Assembly (NCBI GenBank): GCA_039881145.1
Contig: JAYKKI010000006.1
Coordinates: forward strand, 16,692,001-16,756,000
DNA length: 64,000 nt
Source: Druceiella hillmani
Lineage: Eukaryota; Arthropoda; Insecta; Lepidoptera; Hepialidae
Direction of reading: 5' to 3'
Shown here: positions 45,320 through 59,064 of the stretch, piece by piece
Layout: every line of letters begins with the position of its first letter
Numbering within the stretch: position 1 is the stretch's first letter
Made by a program: the position numbers and the translations under genes
Notes under the pieces: generated by a model
Seen by the model: the letters and a program-made list of their open reading frames with translations, nothing else
Told to the model about the DNA's origin: nothing
Databases searched by the model: none

Positions 45320-46020
45320 CTGGAAATATTATACCAATGATGTTCTCATTATTACACATTATATTGTTGAATTTAGTGAAAAGACATATAATTATAGGCT
45401 TAAACCAATCAAAGAATTTTGAAATTCAAATAAAAAAAACAATTTTTATAGGATAATTATGTCTCCATATAACACAGAAGATTTTAAAATAATACATTAG
45501 AATACATTGCAGAGATTCGTTTAGTATTCTGTTTATTATATTTGTCATCCACATTATTATAATTGCAAGTTTATAAAAAATGCAATTTTATGTGGAAATT
45601 ATTTCGATGCTTTGTAAATATTTCAAAAATGGAAGTACAACACCAAATTTTTTTAAAAAATTGTGATTATAATAATGTGGATAACAAATATAAATACTAA
45701 ACTATTCTATTTCCAGCATTAATCTTGTTGAATTTTACCTAAATTCTGTTTTTCCAATGTTTCTCAGAAAGGAATTCTCAAGTAACCAAAATTAGTTTAT
45801 TATTTTTCTGAAAATTTCCTTCTCCAAAATACGAAAATAAATTTAGTAAAAAATAACATGGAATAAAAAAGTCAAACGAGATAAAATAAACCAATGATTT
45901 TCATTATAATTAAATTATTATTGGAGAAAGAAAAGATAATTAAACAAGAATAAAGGTTAAAAAATTAAAACCTAACTATCGTTAAAACTAACTGAAAAGC
46001 ACAAAAAAATAGGAGGATAC
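45320..46020 (-). other. Dystrobrevin intron with small foldback
   Basis: AT-rich intron sequence that contains the foldback at 45519-45702. No exon. Confidence 0.5.
45519..45702. repeat. Foldback (MITE-like) repeat of about 184 bp
   Basis: GTTTAGTATTCTGTTTATTA and the following TTTGTCATCCACATTATTAT (45519-45560) are inverted at 45661-45702 (ATAATAATGTGGATAACAAA, TATAAATACTAAAC), with a few mismatches. The arms of about 42-50 bp enclose about 90 bp. No clear target duplication was seen. Confidence 0.7.
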
Positions 46021-48745
46021 AAACTTACTCACATACATACATACATATCCTATGAAATTCATAACGTCAAATACCCTAGGGCACTCTGGATCAAGACGAA
46101 AGGACACCTCATTTGTTGAAATCACTTTAGTAGTTAAGTCTGTACGAGGGAACAAACTTACTCACATACATACATACATAGCCTATGAAATTCATAACGT
46201 CAAATACCCTAGGGCACTCTGGATCAAGACGAAAGGACACCTCATTTGTTGAAATCACTTTAGTAGTTTAGTCTGTACGAGGGAACAAACTTACTCACAT
46301 ACATACATACATAGCCTATGAAATTCATAACGTCAAATACCCTAGGGCACTCTGGATCAAGACGAAAGGACACCTCATTTGTTGAAATCACTTTAGTAGT
46401 TTAGTCTGTACGAGGGAACAAACTTACTCACATACATACATACATACATAGCCTATGAAATTCATAACGTCAAATACCCTAGGGCACTCTGGATCAAGAC
46501 GAAAGGACACCTCATTTGTTGAAATCACTTTAGTAGTTTAGTCTGTACGAGGGAACAAACTTACTCACATACATACATACATAGCCTATTAAATTCATAA
46601 TGTCAAATACCCTATGGCACTCTGGATCAAGACGAAAGGACACCTCATTTGTTGAAATCACTTTAGTAGTTTAGTCTGTACGAGGGAACAAACTTACTCA
46701 CATACATACATACATACATAGCCTATTAAATTCATAACGTCAAATACCCTAGGGTACTCTGGATCAAGACGAAAGGACACCTCATTGGTTGAAATCACTT
46801 TAGCAGTTTAGTCTGTACGAGGGAACAAACTTACTCACATACATACATACATAGCCTATTAAATTCATAACGTCAAATGCCCTAGGGCACTCTGGATCAA
46901 GACGAAAGGACACATCATTTGTTGAAATTACTTTAGTAGTTTAGTCTGTACGAGGGAACAAACTTACTCACATACATACATACATAGCCTATTAAATTCA
47001 TAATGCCAAATACCCTATGGCACTCTGGATCAAGACGAAAGGACACCTCATTTGTTGAAATCACTTTAGTAGTTTAGTCTGTACGAGGGAACAAACTTAC
47101 TCACATACATACATACATAGCCTATTAAATTCATAACGTCAAATACCCTAGGGCACTCCGAATCAAGACGAAAGGACACCTCATTTGTTGAAATCACTTT
47201 AGTAGTTAAGTCTGTACGAGGGAACAAACTTACTCACATACATACATACATAGCCTATGAAATTCATAACGTCAAATACCCTAGGGCACTCTGGATCAAG
47301 ACGAAAGGACACCTCATTTGTTGAAATCACTTTAGTAGTTTAGTCTGTACGAGGGAACAAACTTACTCACATACATACATACATAGCCTATGAAATTCAT
47401 AACGTCAAATACCCTAGGGCACTCTGGATCAAGACGAAAGGACACCTCATTTGTTGAAATCACTTTAGTAGTTTAGTCTGTACGAGGGAACAAACTTACT
47501 CACACACATACATACATAGCCTATTAAATTCCTAACGTCAAATAGCCTAGGGCACTCTGGATCAAGACGAAAGGACACCTCATTTGTTGAAATCACTTTA
47601 GTAGTTTAGTCTGTACGAGGGAACAAACTTACTCACATACATACATACATACATAGCCTATGAAATTCATAACGTCAAATACCCTAGGGCACTCTGGATC
47701 AAGACAAAAGGACACCTCATTTGTTGAAATCACTTTAGTAGTTTAGTCTGTACGAGGGAACAAACTTACTCACATACATACATACATAGCCTATTAAATT
47801 CATAACGTCAAATACCCTAGGACACTCTGGATCAAGACGAAAGGACACCTCATTTGTTGAAATCACTTTAGTAGTTTAGTCTGTACAAGGGAACAAACTT
47901 ACTCACATACATACATACATACATAGCCTATGAAATTCATAACGTCAAATACCCTAGGGCACTCTGGATCAAGACGAAAGGACACCTCATTTGTTGAAAT
48001 CACTTTAGTAGTTTAGTCTGTACGAGGGAACAAACTTACTCACATACATACATACATAGCCTATTAAATTCATAATGCCAAATACCCTATGGCACTCTGG
48101 ATCAAGACGAAAGGACACCTCATTTGTTGAAATCACTTTAGTAGTTTAGTCTGTACGAGGGAACAAACTTACTCACATACATACATACATAGCCTATTAA
48201 ATTCATAACGTCAAATACCCTAGGGCACTCCGAATCAAGACGAAAGGACACCTCATTTGTTGAAATCACTTTAGTAGTTAAGTCTGTACGAGGGAACAAA
48301 CTTACTCACATACATACATACATAGCCTATGAAATTCATAACGTCAAATACCCTAGGGCACTCCGGATCAAGACGAAAGGACACCTCATTTGTTGAAATC
48401 ACTTTAGTAGTTTAGTCTGTACGAGGGAACAAACTTACTCACATACATACATACATAGCCTATTAAATTTATAACGTCAAATACCCTAGGGCACTCTGGA
48501 TCAAGACGAAAGGACACCTCATTTATTGAAATCACTTTAGTAGTTTAGTCTGTACGAGGGAACAAACTTACTCACATACATACATACATAGCCTATTAAA
48601 TTCATAACGTCAAATACCCTAGGGCACTCTGGATCAAGACGAAAGGAAACCTCATTTGTTGAAATCACTTTAGTAGTTTATTCTGTATGAGGAAACAAAA
48701 CTTACTCATATACATACATACATAGCCTGTGAAATTCATACCCTT
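46021..48745. repeat. 133-bp satellite array, about 20 monomers
   Basis: The monomer starts AAACTTACTCACATACATAC and continues with TAGCCTATGAAATTCATAAC, GTCAAATACCCTAGGGCACT, CTGGATCAAGACGAAAGGAC and ACCTCATTTGTTGAAATCAC. Starts are at about 46021, 46154, 46287, 46420, 46557 and so on to 48564, with a degenerate partial unit to 48745. Most units are 133 bp. A few are 137 because the CATA tetranucleotide run has one extra step. Copies are very similar, which suggests recent homogenisation. It lies inside a dystrobrevin intron. Confidence 0.96.
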
Positions 48746-48978
48746 TCCTCTGCCGTAATATTGTAAATATGCACCATTCATATAAATATACAAATAATGC
48801 TTATGAAAATAAAATATATAGTTTTATTATTTCAGGCAATTTATAAATTTAAGAAAAAAAGTGGTATGATTTTAAAAATAAAATAGGTGTATTACAATCT
48901 ACCTATGATGCACTTACATTAGTGAAGTAGACGAATTTAATGATGTATTCTACAAACATTATACATATACATACACAT

Positions 48979-48984
<6 letters not shown>

Positions 48985-49011
<27 letters not shown>

Positions 49012-49012
49012 A
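48985..49012. repeat. (CA)n/(TA)n microsatellite at the Tigger 5' edge
   Basis: CACACACACACACATATATA followed by TA steps directly precedes the first recognisable transposase codons, so the 5' end of the Tigger has been replaced by or lost in this tract. Confidence 0.85.
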
Positions 49013-50764
49013 TCGACAGTCAGATCAATTACACAAAGTAAAGAAAAAATTCTCAAAGGTGTGAAAAACACTCAATCTTTGAATTCAAGCATCATTCGTA
49101 AACGGCATGGTATTATCGCTGAGATGGAAACATTGTTAAAATTATGGTGTTATAATCAAGTAAGTGTGAAAAATTGTCCTGTTGATCAGAATGCGGTATG
49201 CTTTCAAGCTAAACAAATTTTTGAGAAATTAAAAGAAGAAGCTGGAGTGATGGCTAAAGATGAAACGTTTAAAGCTAGTAACGGTTGGTTCAGCCGGTTC
49301 AAAAGTCGCTGTAATTGGCATAGCATTGCAGAAAGTGGAGAGGCGGCAAGTACAGATAAAGAGGCTGTATCTCTCTATCCAGAGAAATTCAAAGCTATGA
49401 TAGATGAAGGTGGCTATACCTGCCAAACCATATTCAACATGGATGAGACTGCCTGTTTGGAAGAAGATGCCTAAAAGAACTTTTATTGGGCGTGAAGAGA
49501 AAACCTTTCCACGTTTTAAGGCCGCCAGAGATCGATTGACAGTGATGCTTGGCGCGAATGCAGCTGGTGACTTTAAGTTAAAACCTCTCTTAGTTTATCG
49601 CTCAGAGATTCCAAGAGCATTGAAAAACAAATCTAAAGCTGGTTTGCCTGTGATTTGGAAGTCGAATCGTAAAGCTTGGGTGACGGCCTCCCTTTTTGAA
49701 GACTGGTTTGGTCATCACTTCATACCTGAAGTTGAACGTTATTGCCAGTCTAAACAAATCCCGTTTAAAGTGATGCTATTAATCGACAACGCACCAGGTC
49801 ATCCTCCTGTTACTTTAACTACTAATTTCGACCCACGTGTGAAAGTTGAATTTTTGCCACCAAATACAACCAGCTTGCTTCAACCAATGGACCAAGGAGT
49901 TATAAAAACATTCAAAACTTATTACACGAGACGATCGTGTGCACATCTGCATAAAGCTATGAGACAAAACAACGAGCTCTCTGTTAAGGAATTTTGGAAA
50001 CAATTCAATGTTTTAGAAGCCGTGAGAATCATTGGAGAATCTTGGGATGAAATTTCACAAAAAACTTTAAATGGCGTCTGGAAAAAACTCTGTCCATTTT
50101 TTTTCTCCACTGAGACTCAGGTGGAATCAGTGCCAGGGCCTGATGAAATTGGCAATGTGATCAAAGACATTGTCGAACTCGGTAGACAAATAAATTTAGA
50201 AGTGGATAGTGATGACGTTCAAGAACTGTTGGATTCACACAATGAGGAGCTTACAATTGATGAGCTCATGACAATGCGTGAACAAGAGGAAGACATTGAG
50301 ATTCTTGATTCTTTGGACCCAGTTCAATTAGAAGATCAAATGTCAGTTGGAAACTTGACAGAAGCCCTCACTTCAATTGAAAAAGGGTTAACAAATTTTG
50401 GAAAGCAGAGTCCAACGAAGAGCACATTTCTGTTACAAAACAAGGAATAAAAAAATTATTAGCATGCTACGAGGAGATATTACAAGAGAAGAAAAAATCA
50501 TTGACTCGTCAGACGACTTTGTGTGATTTTATGAAACCTTCTAGATCAAAATAACTTCGGATTGTGTTTATACACTTTATAATAATATAATTTGTCATAT
50601 TATCTAGAATTAGATACAAATGTATTTCCTAAATTATTGTTTTATTTAGTCTCCGGTCCCAATTAAACATACTTTGTGTGCAAAATTGTACCCCGACTTA
50701 CGCGAATTCGACTTACACGGATAGCGCTCAGTCCCACCTATCGCGTAAGTCCGGGGTATTACTG
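49013..50764 (+). mobile_element. Tigger/pogo-type element, 5'-truncated
   Basis: The right end is a Tigger-type terminal repeat reading GGGGTATTACTG to 50764 (inverted: CAGTAATACCCCGGACTTAC). The subterminal region has internal repeats of GACTTACGCG/GACTTACACG. The left terminal repeat is missing. The element ends in a (TA)n tract on both sides. The transposase is intact apart from two frame breaks. Confidence 0.88.
49019..50553 (+). pseudogene. Tigger (TIGD1-like) transposase with two frameshifts
   Basis: Tc1/mariner-superfamily transposase with CENP-B-like DNA binding and DDE_1 catalytic domain. Reading starts inside the first HTH (VRSITQSKEKILKG at 49019). It continues through the second DNA-binding part (FKASNGWFSRFKSRCNWHSI, SGEAASTDKEAVSLYPE) to FNMDETACLEEDA, where one extra base breaks the canonical DETGLFWKKMP. 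The main frame then runs WKKMPKRTFIGREEKTFPRF, LTVMLGANAAGDFKLKPLLV, LLIDNAPGHPPVTLTTNFD, FLPPNTTSLLQPMDQGVIKT and GVWKKLCPF. The catalytic acids MDET, LLIDN and QPMDQ are present. A second slip at the A-run near 50450 shifts into ACYEEILQEKKKSLTRQTTL and ends at 50553. It is close to vertebrate TIGD1 over its length, as far as I recall that family. Confidence 0.9.
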
Positions 50765-50771
50765 TGTGTGT

Positions 50772-51984
<1,213 letters not shown>

Positions 51985-52094
51985 CTCGCAATCTCCCTCA
52001 TGATCTCTCGGTTCTTGGCCTCGAGCTGTGATATGAGTTCTCGTTGGGCACGTGACGCATCCAACCCCAGGCTTGAGTCAGAGGGTGTACGGCC
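51985..52094 (-). CDS. Dyb: Dystrobrevin exon, first coiled coil
   Basis: A 110-nt exon, donor GTTAAG, acceptor GTGTTTGTAG. It reads GRTPSDSSLGLDASRAQREL then ISQLEAKNREIMREIA. The second half matches vertebrate [20 protein letters not shown], the start of the dystrophin-binding coiled coil. It enters in phase 0 and leaves in phase 2. Confidence 0.94.
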
Positions 52095-52304
52095 CTACAA
52101 ACACAATCACAATTACACATTACACATTGGCTATTGAATAAATTCAGCTCTATAATGATTGATTAAATTGGATGGTATCACAGCAACAGCAACCTACGTA
52201 ATGACATTTGGGAGAACTTCGCTGTGGTGTAGATATTTTGAAAAAATTTCAGTTCATTTTTTTCTAGCGGCATTAAATATTTCAATAATTTATCACGACT
52301 TAAA

Positions 52305-53700
52305 TACACTCATGGACATATTTAGAGGAACACGAAAAAAGTAGAATAACATAAAATTCTTTCTCGTTTAGCACTGGCCATTTATACCAGAATAAGTAAT
52401 TTGAAAAAAGGATTTCAATTGAATTTTATCGATAATTTTCATTTGTTTTTTTTGGTTACCTATTAATTTCTTTATTGTTTATAATATTAAATATTGAGTA
52501 GGGTAAGAAATTTTGGAACAAACACTTTAGTTTTGTTTATTTTTCTCACGAATTTGTATCATTATGTTAATATTTAATAAATTTAAGTGATAATGCCGGA
52601 TATTAGCGTAGCTCAAGTATCGAAAACTATAATCACAATATTAAACGATCCTGGCAGACTGGAGAGTATACAAGTCATAAAGGACAAAGTCGCAAAAGAG
52701 TGCCAGCAACGAAAGACAACAGATTTATTTTAAGAAGAGTCATAAGAAACCACACTTCGACTTCTTCCGAGGTAAGAACCAAGCTTTAGGAAGTTCAACA
52801 AGTGACAGTTGGCACCAAAACTATTAGAAGACTTAAGGCAGCTGGAATAGGGGCCCGCCTGAGGAGCTTTACTCACCGCAGGTCATAGAGTAGCGTTGTC
52901 CAACATGGCTCGCTCACACTGAAACCGGAACGATGATGCTTAGACAAAGGTACTCTACACTGATGAGTCCAGAATCTGTCAAGGATCAGTAATGGTATGG
53001 GACGGTATTTCCTTAAGAGCACATACAGAGCTACACATTGTAGATAATGGGCCCCTGACTACAGCAAGATATATAACGGGCATTTTAGAGCAGATTGTGA
53101 TGCCTTTTATCTAATAGATTGAAGATCATTTTCTTTTAATACATGATAGTACTCGACCTCCACTCTACCGGTCGTTTCAGAGAATCTTACTTAGGTCGGA
53201 ATTGAAGTTTTGGGGTGGCCATCACGCTCACCAGACCTAAATCTGATAGAATATGTTTGAGATAAGCTGGGAAAACAAATTAAACAAAGAAATCCAGACC
53301 AGCTAATTTAAAGGACATTAAAAGTCCATTGATGGAAGGACGGAACCTAATACCACAAAGTTTCATTGATGATTTAATAAAAAGTATACCCAGATGGATG
53401 CGGCCAGTTTTTACAGCCAGACACACTAAATATTGGCTGGACTAACACTAAATATTGGCAGTGTATATTCAATTTTCGCTGTAATAGGGCAAAACTCCTT
53501 ACAATTAAGGTACTGGAATTAATGCCTCTAATTTTTTTTTTCGTTATGTCTAAGTTTTTTTACGTTCAAAAATGTTAATTTATTAATTGGTTCAATTCAA
53601 TCATTATTATAAACTCCAAGAAGAAGAAAGACACAAATAAATCTGTTTTTATGTATAGTGCCCCCTTTTTTGCATTGCTCTAAATATGCCCACGTGTGTA
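52305..53700 (+). mobile_element. Tc1-like element, full length but dead
   Basis: Element 52307-53698 (1,392 bp) is flanked by TA. The ends CACTCATGGACATATTTAGA and CTCTAAATATGCCCACGTGTG are inverted repeats. The transposase begins MPDISVAQVSKTIITILNDP at 52593. It then breaks frame several times: TIRRLKAAGIGARLRS, FTDESRI (DDE motif), SVMVWDGISLRAHTELHIVD, PLTTARYITGILEQIVMPF, WPSRSPDLNLIEYVWDKLGK. The middle region with the second catalytic D is badly degraded (DHFLLIHDST replaces LLMQDNA). Confidence 0.88.
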
Positions 53701-54017
53701 CATGAATATGTGCTTTATTGTTAATGTATTCCTGTTATATTACTAGTAATTTTAACCCAAAAAAATTATTTTAGGCTAAAATTACTTCGTATTTGATGTT
53801 ACGATGCAGCAAACATCTGTGAGAAGAAAAAGGTGTTGAAATAATGGAAAGTTCTAATAAAGAAACAAACCTAACATAATTTTGCCATAAAATAAAACAA
53901 TTAAAATATTAATTTAAGCAACAATATACTTGTAAACATAGTCCTTAAAAATGCGTTTAAAATATAGTAATTGTGAATGTAATAATTAGAAATATAAATA
54001 AATAATATAAAACTGAC

Positions 54018-54056
54018 CACATCAGGTGTAAGCGAGGCAGACCTCCCCGAGCGCGG
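54018..54056 (-). CDS. Dyb: Dystrobrevin 39-nt microexon
   Basis: Acceptor ATTTATTTGCAG, donor GTCAGT. It reads PRSGRSASLTPDV. Phase 0 at both ends. It corresponds in position to the vertebrate linker PPQQRSAPDISFTID between the ARYAARLA block and the first coiled coil. Its small size and symmetry make it a candidate cassette exon. Confidence 0.82.
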
Positions 54057-54644
54057 CTGCAAATAAATAATGCAAATCATAATCAAACACATAATATGCA
54101 CGTCCAAGCTTAACAGCTCTTTGAGAAAAATTAGTTGAAAGAAAAAAATGTTAAAATTTTCGTTGTGACTTTCTCAATAATGGTTTGCGCATATAAAATA
54201 TCAATATGTTGAATAATTTATAATTTGACATTAAATTCAAAACTAAAATTATTTTTTAAGGGGGTTCCTTAAGGGGTTGCTTAAAATATCAGATAAAACA
54301 TTATCGAGTGGATTGCTTGTATTTTCAATATAAAGTCATGTATGTACGTTCCACAGTGTACATGCAAGTGTCTCTCTCATGTCACAGAATGACTAGAAAG
54401 AGAGTTGAACTCAAGTGGTTAGAAATTTGTAACAACCACATATCCTATCTTTTGTATATAACATCCTTAATCCTTTCATTCCTTCATGCTCCCATCTTGA
54501 TTACAACACTTGCCAACTCTGCTTTGAATTATGTTACTAAAGAAAAAAATCATCCTCCCAATCGGACCACATAGCAGTACATATTCAGTGCCTATTAAAC
54601 TCGTCTGAAATTGTATTATCTAACGTAACCTACAGATCGTAATC

Positions 54645-54878
54645 CTAAACCCTTCCTATCTCCTTTTTACATCACCTTACCATACCGAAACCCTTCCTAT
54701 CTCCTTTTTACATCACCTTACTATACCTAAACCCTTGCTATCTCCTTTTTACATCACCTTACTATACCTAAACTCTTCCTATCTCCTTTCTACATCACCT
54801 TACTATACCTAAACCGTTCCTATCTCCTTTTTACATCACCTTACTATACCTAAACCCTTCCTATCTCCTTTTTACATC
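54645..54878. repeat. 41-bp minisatellite, 5.7 copies
   Basis: The unit AAACCCTTCCTATCTCCTTT then TTACATCACCTTACTATACCT is repeated with few changes. The plus strand is pyrimidine-rich. Confidence 0.95.
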
Positions 54879-57417
54879 AGGAAAGATATTGTTTTATATT
54901 ATTAACTTTAATTATATAATATTTGCTACTTTTACTGTCTAGCTTATATCAATAATTTACAGCTTACCACGGACCTATATTTTACGTTTGTTGCTATCTC
55001 TGTGTGTAGCTATAAGAAGTTACCTATAAGAAGTATAGCAATGGGTCCTCCACAAATACTTAGTTTTTTTAGGTAAAAGTAATGTTTTAAAAATAATTAA
55101 AATAAATGCATCAAATATGTTGATTTAAAAAGCAAATATAAGTTATTTCGAAATTTTATTTATCCTATAAAATATAAGCAGGAGGCTCAATCGAAAACTA
55201 TTCCTTATTAGAGGGTTAATAGATTAGAAAATAAATAGGCAGACAAAATACTACGACTACGAGCAGTATTCGTAAGATCGACAAATTCAATTTTCAAACG
55301 AGTTCCAAAGTGGTTATTTGTGTTAGTTTAAATGGTTCAAATCCTGTAAGCTGTTAGGTTTTCAGTCAAAGAATGAAATAAACTCTTTTAAGTAAGTTAG
55401 TTTTATATCTGCCATAGTTCATGAAGTTTTTCAAATAATTGGAAACCAGATGAAAAATTGGTCTTTTAAAAATTTGATAACATTTTTTTAATATACCTTT
55501 ATATACATGTAATTAAAAAAATTATTTCATGATTTAGGAAATTTCATAACCTTTACAAAAGTGTATGGTTATAGATAATTTCCATTACTAAATTTTCACA
55601 GCGTAACTTGCAAATTCAGTTCGGAATCTTCTGGGTAAATTTGTAATTAGCACCCGGACCCTAAACGGGTTACCTAATAATTCCCAAAGAACAAATCCTT
55701 TATTTTCTTTTTATTACTAGTATAATAATTCATGGGAAATAAAATATTACAAAGTTTCTGCAGATGACAAAATACAATTCTCAAAATAAGAATTTATTTT
55801 GGTACTTGAATTTAGATTATCTTAAACAGAAGACTTCTCCATTATCAACCTTAAACTCAAATTTGTAACAGGAAATACAATTTTCAGGACGCAAGACGAG
55901 ACGTTAGTTACTAGCAATAGCTCCATTACCTTTGGTGTGTAACTTTAACACTCGCACTTGATGTAATCCATTAATTTAAATATGAAAAACCATGAATAAT
56001 TCTTTTAAAATGGCAGTTTTATCCACCTTCAATTGGCTGTAGAGCCTTATAAGTTAAAGGTAACATCTAACTTTTGCATAATGTCACATACACATAAAAA
56101 CTATGCGGCTATGGCAGACAGACTGACATAAGACAGAATCCTCAAAATCATGCTTTTCTACTATTTTAGTACTATACGGAATTGATGTATTTAAAAAAAT
56201 GAAATTATGAACATGTCCATTTTCACCAAAATTTGGCAGTCACGTATTTTTAAGATTTTAGTCATGATGGACTAATGAAGCTTTTTAATATTATTGCTAT
56301 TGCTCAGCAACATTAAAGTGTACATTACAATTTGTTATATTCTATGTGCAACACAAACCTTGCCTCATTCTATTTTATACAGATATTCCATTAATACGGT
56401 AGTTGACTCATTCTAAATTTTATATTTTTCGTACAATATTGTGAAATATAAGTTAATTAAAAACCAGCCTTGAAAAAAATTCAAAAATTTATTGAAAAAT
56501 AAGCCAGTTGTAGGCTTCTAAATTTGAAAATATGGATAGAGATGTGTATATCCCTGTCTCTTTTCCTCTCGTAGAATATAATGTGGAATATTAAATATGA
56601 CCTCACAACACAGTATTGCCATCCTTCTCTAAAGGTTAAATTTTATAACTGGGTCAATTTTTAATATTATTAAAAAAAGGTTTCTACTCTTCATCAGCTT
56701 GTACCTTGAAATTATGATTAATAGAATAAAAAAAATTTAGTCAAATACCCAATTCAATTTTGTATTTATTTTTTTACAACTAGCTGACATACAATGGTAC
56801 CCCAATATTTCGTTGTATAATTCTGTATGGCCTTACAGTGCACCACTAAGTTATGAGCAAAATAATAATAAATATCAACATACACCTTTTATCTGAATGA
56901 GGCAATTTTGGCTCCCCCACATCAGCTTCAGCGAATGCTAGGCATGTTATTTTTTCAAATGAAGATATGAATACTTAGGTGTAACATATTACAAATATGA
57001 AATTTGTATCTGTAGGTATTTCCAAGATATCACACATAAAAATCAACAATTTCTTAGCTGCCTCACAAACTCATTATCAAATTCTATGAGGTCACAAAAA
57101 AGCTAAAACGTTGAAACTTGAATAAAACCTTAAACCATCAAATTTCATAGCTGTGCTACTAAAAGATATTAAATAAATAAATAAACCAGGTCTATTTAGA
57201 ATCTTAGATTCGCTTGGTATTTCTATTCAACGTGAACGGCAACTACCTCCTTTTTTAAACTTGCTATGGTGTTGTTTTATATTACTTCAGACAAGAAATC
57301 TCTTTATATACATCAGTTTTCTTGCTACTTACAACATTTATAGATGTGATAGCAGTTTGATTTCAGACTGAAAAACAGTATTTTATTTTGCAAGTAATTG
57401 ATGATATTATATGGTTC

Positions 57418-57638
57418 TTTACTTGACCGAAATTTTGTCTTTAACTTTACTTGACCGAAATTTTGTCTTTAACTTTACTTGATCGAAATTTTGTCTTTAA
57501 CTTTACTTGACCAAAATTTTGTCTACAGCTTTCTTGACTGAAATTTTGTCTTTAACTTACTTGACCGAAATTTTGTCTTTAACTTTACTTGACCGAAATT
57601 TTGTCTTTAAGTTACTTGACCGAAATTTTGTCTTTAAG
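57418..57638. repeat. 28-bp minisatellite, about 8 copies
   Basis: The unit is ACTTGACCGAAATTTTGTCT then TTAACTTT. Some copies have lost one or two T residues and two carry substitutions (GATCG, GACTG). Confidence 0.95.
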
Positions 57639-58561
57639 GAAGCTGTTGGTTCAATTTCTACACTATAAAAGCAGGTGTGTATGAAATAAACCTACCTATT
57701 TTTAAGTGTTTTATAAAGGAAGAAACCGAGATTATAGACTTTGGCGATGGCAGCTGTACACGCACACACTAATTCATGTAACAGGTTCTGAGTCATGTTT
57801 ATTCATACTATTTCTTAATCTGTATATGAAGTACTGAGTTCTCTTCTAGAGTCAAATGGAACTTTGTGCAGCATGTAGAAGGTGAATGAATGATGAACCC
57901 GATCAAAATTATTTCAAAAACGATAAAGACTTCAAATGCGTAATTCAACCAACTATTTCTACAATTTAATATGCCGAGAAGCCCAACAAAAAACAAAAGG
58001 GAAACAGTATACAAATGGAAATTTTAAAGATTAGCATTATCGAATATGTTTTCAGCACTCAAAGAAACTTGACAAAAATAAATGAAATCTCATCAAAAAC
58101 TTTACTGTACAAAGCGCCAAGTTCCTCTATACAAAGTTAGTTGTAAAATATAGTAACATAGAAGCGGCAACCAGTGATTGATTCCCAGATATTTATTGTT
58201 TTTACAACCAGAGTTACGTGAGAAGAAAATTCTAATTATCTTTTATAAATAGATTTTCTGATGGACATAATATTCAATAAACCTAAACGCCACTCTAAAT
58301 GATTCAATTCTGTAAGAACTTGTATGCTTTCATGTCACTAATTTTTACACCTAACTTTTTAAAATGGAACTTGACCCTTTACATTACCATCCACTACTTC
58401 CTTTAAACTTTACTCTATTACCATAACCTAACCTAGTACTCGCCAACTTTAAAAAGAAAAGAATAAATAAATCAAAGGAATACAAAAATACACCTTGATT
58501 TCTTTCCACATCTCCCAAAAGATTTAAACAAGATGTCAAAGTTTCAAAAAACTTGCATATA

Positions 58562-59064
58562 TAGCAGACTGTCATATAGTGTAACCCAGTAACACAGCAG
58601 ACTGTCTTATAGTGTAACCCAGTAACATAGCAGACTGTCATATAGTGTAACCCAGTAACATAGCAGTCTGTCATATAGTGTAACCCAGAACATAGCAGAC
58701 TGTCATATAGTGTAACCCAGTAACACAGCAGACTGTCATATAGTGTAACCCAGTAACACAGCAGACTGTCATATAGGGTAACCCAGTAACATAGCAGACT
58801 GTCATATAGTGTAACCCAGTAACATAGCAGACTGTCATGTAGTGTAACCCAGTAACATAGCAGACTGTCATATAGTGTAACGCAGTAACATAGCAGACTG
58901 TCATATAGTGTAACCCAGTAACATAGCAGATTGTCATATAGTGTAACCCAGTAACACAGCAGACTGTCATATAGGGTAACCCAGTAACACAGCAGACTGT
59001 CATATAGGGTAACCCAGTAACATAGCAGACTGTCTTATAGTGTAACCCAGTAACACAGTAGACT
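58562..59064. repeat. 33-bp minisatellite, about 15 copies
   Basis: The unit is CAGACTGTCATATAGTGTAA then CCCAGTAACATAG, with CACAG/CATAG and GGGTAA/GTGTAA variants. Because 33 is a multiple of 3, the minus strand stays open as an 11-residue repeat (CYVTGLHYMTV). Near 58690 a copy has lost two bases, splitting the frame into 96- and 139-codon ORFs. I treat these as by-products of the period. Confidence 0.95.

Noticed and set aside
46052..46252. 66-codon plus-strand ORF in the satellite
   Set aside because: It simply spans one and a half monomers and is not kept open over the rest of the array.
49229..49426. Minus-strand ORFs across the Tigger transposase
   Set aside because: Shadows of a strongly supported plus-strand transposase.
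54590..54880. CCTTCC-rich repeat as possible splicing-regulatory pyrimidine tract for the 54018 exon
   Set aside because: It is about 600 bp from the acceptor and on the opposite strand relative to the gene, so in the pre-mRNA it is purine-rich. The tandem array explanation is sufficient.
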